Positions 55,741-64,000 of a DNA stretch of 64,000 bases are shown here, in pieces. Origin of the DNA: Cunninghamia lanceolata (lineage: Eukaryota; Streptophyta; Pinopsida; Cupressales; Cupressaceae); contig BSBN01000039.1 of assembly GCA_027924645.1 (NCBI GenBank), forward strand, positions 24,278,001 through 24,342,000. The letters are read 5' to 3'. A model generated the notes under the pieces. It saw only the letters and a program-made list of their open reading frames with translations, did not search any database and was not told the DNA's origin. Both the position numbers and the translations under genes were made by a program. Every line of letters starts with the position of its first letter. The stretch's first letter is position 1.

Positions 55741-58163
55741 ATCTCTCCCTTTGTCATTGATGGCAAACACCACTCCAATTTCTCTCTCTCCCCCTCTGAC
55801 AACAATTGACAAAGGGTTAGCTCCCCCTGTCTCTAAGGCATCAGCAACCAACTGCCATAATGACTATTGTCCTATTCAAGCAAGCTCCCCCTGACTTAGA
55901 TGCACAAATGTGTATGATGATTTTGATGAAAAGACTATTGCATAATGTCAAATAACGTGATTGATCAGCAACAATCATTGAGATATATTGTCAAATGACA
56001 TTTATACATTCCACTGCCATATAACCTCTGTCATGATCAACAAGAAGACATTGCAATTTGTCACAAGAGATATCATAGGATCAATGTACTCATTTTCATA
56101 CCTCAACTTTGAAACATGAAGAGAAGTATGATCTCAACTTCTCTTAATAGCCACCATAAGGTACTTCATCCCATCACTGTCATAGCTCACCAAAAGGAAA
56201 TGAAGACCACTGAGTTTTACTTGGTAACTTGTTCACTGTTCAAATGAGTCAATTTACATATCATAACAAGAAGAATACAACCAACATAGTCATGAGTAAG
56301 AGCATTGCTATAAAATCACTAATCACTGAAGAATAAGAGTACTGTCATGTGCAAAAGCATTGCCAACTGTACCCCTGCAATTCCCATGTTACTTTCAACA
56401 CTGGCAAGAGTTCCTTAAGAGGGATGTGAATGAATTAAGAAAAAAAACATTGCCAAGAACAAATATATCTCCAAGAAACTATGTCAACTATCAACTATAA
56501 AGGTCATTGTCCAAGAAAATGTTCAAACACTATCACTTGAGTCATGATGTTGTTGTCACTGTCACTATTTTGTATTCTGTCACTACTCATGTTCAATTCA
56601 AATTCAAGCACCAAGCACAAAGTATCCATTGTCAACTGTGAGATAAGTGTTGTATCAACTTTCAAGCATTATTCATTCCACTTTATGCAATAGTCAAGCA
56701 TTCATTGTAGATGCCGTCAATGCATTTTAATGCCCACTATAAGTAAATACACACTAAAATGATAAAACAATCACTGTAAATGCTCATGCACACTATATTG
56801 AGAAATGCAATGTTATGGTCCTGACCACTGAAGAATGCATGTCAATCTCACTGTCCTCTTACTATCGTGATGGGTGGATCATTGAATGATAAATGCAATG
56901 ACAACACTTGAATGATAAATGCAATGACATCGAGCATCACCTAACAGTCTTCTTACTCTCATCACTTGATTGTTCTCTATGTAATGAAATCACAACCAAC
57001 CATCAAATGAACTGTCAAATGAAGTATAAAGCAACTGTTTGCAAACAAAATGTCAAGACATATTAGAATAGATCTTTGCAATCATTGTCATTGACTGTCA
57101 AGTCAAATAAGGACATTTGCAGTACTGTCTATACTGTATGTTGTCTCACAAGGTCACTGTCAGCATTGAAACCTACCATGAATGAAGTATGGAACACCAC
57201 CCACTATCGTCACTATATGAACTGATAATGCATAATTGTCATCATTGAAACATATACCTATCAAGAATCATTGTGAGTGCTCCCCTGAAGATAAGCACCT
57301 TGCATCTGATTGCTCTTCTCCCCATGTCAAGAATATCAACAAATGATTTGAAACAAAACATTGACTTTGCATATTTATGAGAAAATTCTATCACCCCATT
57401 ATTACTGATACAAAACAGTCAAACCCTGTATAAACACAGATTTGAACAATGATTGCACTAAAAACATAATCATTCATTATCTTCCCAAGTTTAGAAATGT
57501 CCTATCATGAATCTCTTGTACTACAATTATAACTTTGCACCATACAGTGAATATTGTCATATAGCCATTTCAAAATGTTGTCACAGACTGGTCCTTAGAG
57601 ATCAATAATAGAGTGTAAAGACTTTGCATGTCATATTGCATCAACACTTCCTTTAAATAGCTTGGACACCACTGTAAAATGAAGAATGAGCAATGTGTAG
57701 ATGAATAAACAATGGATATCAATAGCTCTCATATCCATGTATCTTTTAGATGCATCAAGAACATGAACATATCATTTGTCATGAGTGATGGATGTATCAA
57801 GGATTCAAGAACATCAAAAATAACATTGTGCAATGATCATCAACCAACAAACCCCTTTAGTCACTGCTCTTAAATGATCTAATCAGTGTGCAAGATACTG
57901 TTTCAAGCATAATATGACTTGTTCATCAAGATTTATGCACCCTATATTGCATTAGACTACTGGCAAAACTTTGTCATTGCAACAAAGCAACTTTCCTTCA
58001 ATGTAACTAAAAGAAGAATACAGACAAACCAATTTGAAGTCAATGTAGTACAAGCACCGAGGATACCATCATGTATTGTCAATAAGTATAAGATACAATC
58101 TCTATGTCTATGGGGTTTGATTGATAAAACTATAAGCACCTCCCACTATCCTCATGCTCCTTT
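55741..58163. other. Noncoding interior of copia-3
   Basis: About 2.4 kb with many short CACTGTCA / TCAATG words and no retroelement domain found on either strand. It sits where pol should be. Apparent ORFs at 55,517-55,894 and 57,919-58,224 lack family features. Confidence 0.5.
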
Positions 58164-58972
58164 TTATGTACTTTTAGATGTCACTTGTGTAGTATGCACA
58201 AGCTTAGACTCAACCTTCTCCTGATTTTGCTTTCTTCTCCAAACCTTCTGAATGCTTGTCTTCTTGGGATGACTAACTAATTTCTTTAAATCACTACTAC
58301 AATACTATGCAATATGTCCAATCTTATGACATCTATAGCATAAAATATTGCAGTTTTGACCAAAGGAAAGATAGTTTCTTCTAGGCATTCCATGAGACCT
58401 TTTATTGACATTCCTTACATGATCATGTCTTTCATACAACCAACAATTTCTTGTTAGGTGACCAACATTATTACAATTATAACAAACACTATTATAGCCC
58501 TGATTTGACAAACTATAAGAACTCCCATTCATATTCTATCCAAAACTACTTCGTGAATGAGTTTTACAGTCTCTAGCTCTATGACCATAAACATGACAAG
58601 AATAGCAATAACCATGAAACTGAGAGTAGTTGTACCTTGTTGAATGGTATTGCCTGACAGGTGGAGATCTTGAGGAGTTACTTGTTCTTTCTCTTCCAAC
58701 ATCAGCAACTTTATCTTTTGCTTTCTTCTTGTCTTCCTTATGAGTAGCAAAAACATTATTTAGGTCTATCTTCTGCCTAGGAGCATTTCTAACTTTGGAA
58801 CACTGTCCTTCTTCATAACCTAGACCAGTAGTGTCCTTATAATGCTTTTGCTTCTTCAACAAGTCATTTAAGCATTCAGTACTCTTTCAAACTACAGATT
58901 CTTAGAAGATGTCTTTTCCAATTCTTTTTCTCAAAGAGACTATTTCTGACTAGACATTCATTAGTTTTGACT
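58164..58972 (-). pseudogene. Copia-3 gag C-terminal part with three zinc knuckles
   Basis: Reads TECLNDLLKKQKHYKDTTGL, then knuckles CYSCHVYGHRARDC, CYNCNNVGHLTRNC and CYRCHKIGHIA-stop-YC, then a Lys/Gln-rich tail to a TAA near 58,164. Two in-frame TAG codons (58,536 and 58,305) interrupt one otherwise continuous frame; the second falls inside the third knuckle. Further frameshifts lie near 58,870-58,930. Joins across the 4.58-kb insertion to the segment at 63,560. Confidence 0.82.
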
Positions 58973-61900
58973 TGTAGCGCCCCTCCATTCTCACCTTGGA
59001 TGTGCAGGTAGTTTGGCTAAGGAACCTGATGATGAGGATGGAACAAGAGCTTTTGTTAATACTTTTGGGAGCATGATGCATATTGTTATTATGCAGAGAT
59101 TTATTTGGATAAGGTGATGCAGTAGTATGTTGTTAAGACAGGTGGAAAGGGTGGCATCATACCATTGGACGTATGGGTGACATACGAGTATGAGATATGA
59201 TTGCTAGAGTCCCTTCCCTAATGCTTTGGCTATTATGTACATGTGCTCTAACTTGTATGTTTGAGTGAACAGGTACCAGGCATCGACTCCACCTGAATTG
59301 GCAGGTTTGAGCGTGCCTTGCACCCAATGGAAGTAGTTGACCGGAGATAGCACTTGGTCCCCCACCCTAACCATCATCCTTGAAGAGGATGAGTACCTAG
59401 TTTGATACCTTGTCAAGTACTATCAGTGGCCAGTCAGTGTTGCTTGAAGTTTTGCCTTTTGACCCTGGTTAGTGGTTAGGTAATTGTTTTGGCTTTTGGT
59501 TTAATTTGTCTGATAATATGCCTTGGTTATCTTATGCATTAAAATGGATTGATAAATAATATATATAATCCTAGTTGATAATAAAATAAAATTATAGTGT
59601 AATATTATAATTAAGAAATAATAATAAAATAATAAATAAATAGAATATTATAAAGTTGGTTATATAATTAATTATAATATGTGAGTGACTGTGGGTAAAT
59701 GGTTTTACCCGTTTGTGTAAAATTATTTATTGTGTGTATGTTTAAATTATGTTGGTTGCATATATTTTATTTATTTTTTAATAAGAGTTAGTAGGTAGTT
59801 GGGGTAGTTGTAAATTTATTTTGTACAGGAGTGGGAAAAATAACTTCCCTCCCTTCATTATTTATTAAACGGGGAGGGGGAATTCTGACCGGGAGAATTT
59901 GGGGGCTTTTTAATCTTTTTGGAAATTACTTTATTGGGAACACTGTGCATTATAAATTTCCATGGAGTTTTTTTAAGAGGTGGCTGCAATATTTTATAGA
60001 TTTTGTCACCAATTTTTACTTATGTTTTCTACACAATGAAATTTAAATTATTATCTTTTCATTGTTGTTTATAATTATATTTTATTAGGGTTTAATATAG
60101 TGCTATAAAATAATGTTTTATACTATCTTTTAAATTTACATCACTCTATTTTATTTACAAGTGTGGTACAATATTTTATATTTTATAAAGGTTATTTCCA
60201 ACACTACATTTTATTTACTATAAAGTTGGTATAAAATATACTATTAGGGTAAAATATACTATTTTATTAGGGTTTATTTCCAGTACTATATTGTCATGTC
60301 CCCATATTAAAGCCTTGTTTAAATTGAAGATTTAAACAATATATTTAATTACACATAAATATTAATAATTAAATATTAATAAGTTATATAATATATTATC
60401 ATATTATATGATATAAATATCAAATATTATTATTACTATACTCATAAGATATTAATAGATATAAATATTATTATAATATATATTATTAATAGGAATTAAT
60501 TAATTAAATAATATATATATATTAGATATTAATATTATGTATGTGACTCTTTGAAGAGTCACCATTCTTCGTAAGAGGCATAATGGAACATATATAATAT
60601 AAATAGCAGCAGCAAGGAAGGAAAGGGGATCAGATTTGGGGATATAAGAAAATAAGGAAGTCTAAAGTAAGCAAACAGAAGTCTTTAAATATGAAAGTCA
60701 GAAAGTATGGAATAACAGTAACTTGCATTTAATTTAAGAGGAAGTATTATAAATATATGGGAAATAAATAAAAAAAAGGAATATCGGCATTATAAATAAA
60801 TATAATTAAATCCGCATTATATTTATATATTTAAATCTGCATTATATATATATATATTTCTGAGTCATAAGTAGGAAAGATATCATAAATACATATAGGA
60901 AGGAATTATTCAAGTAAAAATAAATATATATATATGCAATAATATTAATAGCATATATAATAATATAATATAGAGATATTATTAATATTATAACAAATAC
61001 TATAATATATAAATATTAAAGAATAGGCGAAAGAGAATAGAATCCAGTGAGCAGATTCAATAAGACAAGCAGCATAAAGAGGTACGTGCACTTTCCTTTA
61101 TTGAATACTGCTTATATCAGCATAATAATAATTGGAATATATTACCATCATTGATGTATATACATTCATTATGTATAAGTATGCATACAGAATAGGTATA
61201 ATAATATGAGAATAAATAGGAGTGTAGAAATAAGGTAAATCTACTTACATATATGAAAATGGATATAAATATGAATATGAAAGTGAATATAAAAATTATT
61301 ATGAGTATGAAAATGGGATTATGAGATCATAAGCATAAGGACATAAGTATGAAAGGATTTTTAACTGTGTACTTATCAATTAAATCAAGCTTTTAGTGAT
61401 GAATAAATATATTGGTAAGTGGATTGATTACTTCTTATAGATAAGTCATTGAGAGTTGGGGACATTTAAAATAAATAAATAAATTACATTATGTCTAATT
61501 ATAAACTTTGTTAGGAATAAGTAGTTATAAAGTTTCTTATACCATTTAAACAATGTTTTGTTTATTTTGATTTCTCATTAAATGTTCATGAGATTCAGTT
61601 AGGAATAAATGGAAAGGTTATATTCTTTACGTAGAATAAATTATTTATAGATGACAATTGAAATGTATTCTTCTAGTTAGAATTTACAATATACCAGTTG
61701 TAGAGAAATTAAAACCATGGTAAAAACATACAACTCTAGAGACTTAAGTTCCAAATTAAGGCTTAGTTGATGTTTTAATTGAGTAGAGTCATGTATAGGT
61801 AAGAATAGTAAGTAGTTAATCTTAATTAGATTTTAATTAATTATGAATTATTTTTTTATATGCTATCTTTGAATAAAGAGAGAGAGTTATCATAGAAGGA

Positions 61901-63554
61901 TCTCATGTTTAGAATATAGGATTTTCTTAATTGTTTGTTATAATAAAAGTTGGCTCTTTGTGTTAAGTAAGAATAGATTATTGTGAAATAATTACATATA
62001 GGTAATTGTCTTTTATGTTTACTATCTACTTACACTGTGCATAGAATTATGAAATTGGTCTATTCTAAAATTGAGATTGGATAATAACCAAGTTACAATC
62101 TTATATTGATAACTTTGTTATGATAAATTCTCTGTAGTAACCAATGTATCTAGACTACTGGATTAAATGTTCATGCTTTTGTTATAGTGGGATGTAAGTT
62201 CTGTGTCATTGGGAAGTTGGATTGTAGAGGCTAAGAAGGGTGTAGTTGTGTGTATGGTCCTTGTGATATGTAACCCTAAAATGTTGTCTCCTATTCTGAC
62301 ATGAACTCATTTAATTGTGATGAACATTCAAAGATGATTAATGCCTTGTTTGGTGTATGGATTATGTGGTTATGATGGTTGTGCAAGATGGTCAATGCCT
62401 TGTCCAGTGTAGGGTTTACTAGTTGCAAAGTAGGGGGAGTGGCTCTCAATGGGGGCCGGAACCCATAGTGGTGTCTAGGACAACCCATTGAAGGGTTTCT
62501 TAATCCAGTGATAACATTAATAATGAAATAGGGGAATGGGTAGAATTCACATTAATCAAGATAATGTATGCCTCACTCGTGGCTCAAATGCTCATTTAGG
62601 CTTGAGATGAGATGAGAAGGCCTGGAATGGTAAGATCAACTACCTTGTCCCCATGAAAGGTACATTGATTCTGCATGAGTTTGTATGGGGACCGAGGATC
62701 GGGAGAGGCTACCAAGACAACCCAAAGATGGGAGTCAGGGCCTAGTGAAGTCCACCAAGACAACCCATATCAATCCATGTGATGACACTCCTCCCTATTG
62801 CAGTCCAGCACTCCCTAGTTGTATTTCCTCCCTCAATTGTGTAAGTGCCTCTGGAAGTGCAGTTAAGTATGTCAGTGATGTTTATTGTGGACAGTTTGAT
62901 AATTGGTGTCATGTATAACCCTATTGCTTGTGTTAGTCTATTATTCTCCTTACTATCTGTGAGTGTGGGATCTTGTGTTATCTCCTAGCTCAGGGGGTGG
63001 ACCTTAGGGTTCCACATGGTTGGGTGGAAGAGCTTTTATTTCCATTGGTTTTTCCCTTGCCGATGTTCGTGGGTGAGGAGGATGTATCTTGTGCATTAGA
63101 TATCAGATCTTGTACCAGTTTGAGGAAGATGATTATGCATACTCATGGTCTAGCCTTGTGTGATAGTCGATTCATAATGTATGTATTCAAAGGTGATAAT
63201 GTAATCAATGTAATGAATTACTCATGTGTATAGGAATTTGTACATTCACATGTAATCCTGATCATGTCGATTATTCATCTGATGTTATGATATGGAGATG
63301 TATATGTTTATTCATTTAATGCAATAGATTTAGAATGATCTACTAATGTTAGTTAATAATGTATGTTGAATTATGTTAATTGATTTGGCAAGTAATGCAA
63401 CCATGAAATCTTAGAGGACAAGTCGTTAGTTCAAATGATGTGTATAGATGTGTTAACATTACTTTGTTATCTTATTCATATAAAAAAAAAAATTATCCTG
63501 CTTTGCATAGCATAGATATTTTGTTCTCTAAGGTGTTCATGGCGGGGCATTACA
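58973..63554. mobile_element. 4.58-kb noncoding TG...CA element (solo-LTR-like, copy B)
   Basis: 4,582 bp with exact target duplication TGACT (58,968-58,972 and 63,555-63,559). Joining the flanks restores the gag frame KYDLEVKTNECLV. It starts TGTAGCGCCCC and ends GGGGCATTACA. No coding domains and no terminal direct repeats. A very AT-rich core lies at 59,560-61,050. Length, termini and a CTCCTAGCTC.G.GGTGGA word (about 62,980; compare 6,315 in copy A) relate it to 4,421-8,997. Confidence 0.78.
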
Positions 63555-63559
63555 TGACT

Positions 63560-64000
63560 TCTAGATCATATTTTGTAAACTCAACTACTCTTTTGGCTTC
63601 TTCAACTTTAGTCTTTAGGATGATAATAAATTTGTCAGATTCATCAACTTCCACAATCAAATTTTTTGCCTTTTCAATTTCTAAAGAAACTTTTACAAAA
63701 TTTGAATGTACCTTTTCATTGGAATCTTTTTCTTGTTGAAGTTGGTCTTCTAGTCTCTTATTCTCTTTTATGAGTTTCTTGATAGTGTCTAGAGCACACA
63801 AGAGTTCTCCTTCTAAATCAACCTCACATTCATGTTCATCATACTCCTGTTCATAGTCATCTTCACCCACAAAGAGGTCTCCTTCGTCATCAATGTCGAC
63901 AACAAAATCATCTTCTCTTTCATCAAGTTTTTGTCCACTTACACTCACAATGAAGTCTTCCTTTTTATCAAAACTCTCAACTACAAGACCATTCTCTTTA
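63560..64000 (-). pseudogene. Copia-3 gag, middle part, off the right edge
   Basis: Open minus-strand frame entering from the edge (KENGLVVESFDKKEDFIVSV). It has a strongly acidic stretch, then a coiled coil (IKKLIKENKRLEDQLQQEKD, SNEKVHSNFVKVSLEIEK), and is interrupted by the 4.58-kb insertion after KYDLEV. No stop within the window part. Confidence 0.75.

Larger units (their letters stand above)
53122..64000 (-). mobile_element. Copia-3: third copia-type element, 3' half, runs off the right edge
   Basis: Minus-strand element. Its 3' LTR runs 53,122-55,740 (TGTTGGAGTACAGG ... CATCACAACA on the plus strand). It is preceded in element order by a polypurine-like AAAGGGAGAGAT and a GGGGGAG-rich stretch (55,790-55,835), then noncoding DNA and gag (58,164-58,972 and 63,560-64,000). 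The three-knuckle gag and long LTR suggest a SIRE/Maximus-type copia. Pol is not recognisable between gag and LTR. Nested in it are a solo LTR (54,664-55,533) and the 4.58-kb element (58,973-63,554). The 5' LTR is outside the window. Confidence 0.75.

Noticed and set aside
55517..55894. 125-codon ORF rich in His, Thr and Pro
   Set aside because: It is the complement of the copia-3 polypurine/GGGGGAG region and the LTR start, not a gene.

Overview
The window is nuclear DNA of a land plant. It holds one host gene, a minus-strand NUP98-like nucleoporin gene, spread over about 50 kb because its introns are packed with nested transposable elements. Large repeat-filled introns, long chromovirus-like Ty3/gypsy LTRs and C-to-T decay of element reading frames (CAG to TAG, CGA to TGA) suggest a large heavily methylated genome, such as a conifer. 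The taxon is an inference. I saw no tRNA, rRNA or CRISPR array.

Host gene (about 0.3-51.4 kb, minus strand). Phenylalanine-glycine repeat exons lie at 50.2, 48.1, 46.1, 22.9, 16.2-16.96 and 1.2 kb, with a possible 33-nt microexon at 17.3 kb. The post-FG exons at 1.03, 0.80, 0.59 and 0.29 kb match the NUP98 linker that precedes the autoproteolytic domain. The FG exons are phase 1-1, so they can be duplicated without a frame change. An intron-exon unit of about 1.93 kb has been copied in tandem (three full copies plus partial ones) between 17 and 51 kb. Three of the four copied exons lack the AG acceptor, one downstream donor is AT instead of GT, and the last exon runs into a stop. The locus is therefore decaying, truncated or a pseudogene.

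Insertions. (1) 1,721-15,989: copia-1, minus strand, TSD CCTTT. It is broken by a 4.58-kb solo-LTR-like element (4,421-8,997) in integrase and by hAT-1 (11,160-15,655) at the LTR/primer-binding-site junction. hAT-1 carries a decayed transposase and a large inverted repeat built from fragments of a pentatricopeptide-repeat (PPR) gene. (2) 17,911-22,050: hAT-2, minus strand, with a transposase gene broken by a single stop codon. (3) 23,073-29,630: a 6.56-kb insertion with a decayed ORF of about 1,100 codons of unknown function. (4) 30,494-45,263: copia-2, TSD CCCAC, interrupted by a chromovirus-like gypsy element (33,177-42,636, TSD ATACA), itself interrupted by a solo LTR (36,647-38,299, TSD GATTC).

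Right side. A 49-bp perfect inverted repeat (51,564-51,695) lies near the presumed 5' end of the NUP98-like gene. A LINE-like zinc-finger remnant (52.0-52.3 kb) and T-rich DNA follow. The 3' half of a third, minus-strand copia element runs from 53,122 off the right edge. It keeps gag with three zinc knuckles but no recognisable pol in the window, and is interrupted by a solo gypsy-type LTR (54,664-55,533) and a second 4.58-kb solo-LTR-like element (58,973-63,554).

No intact, obviously functional gene is seen. The most unusual features are the PPR-derived hairpin inside hAT-1, the tandem expansion of NUP98 FG exons with acceptor loss, and the unknown long ORF at 25.1-28.4 kb.
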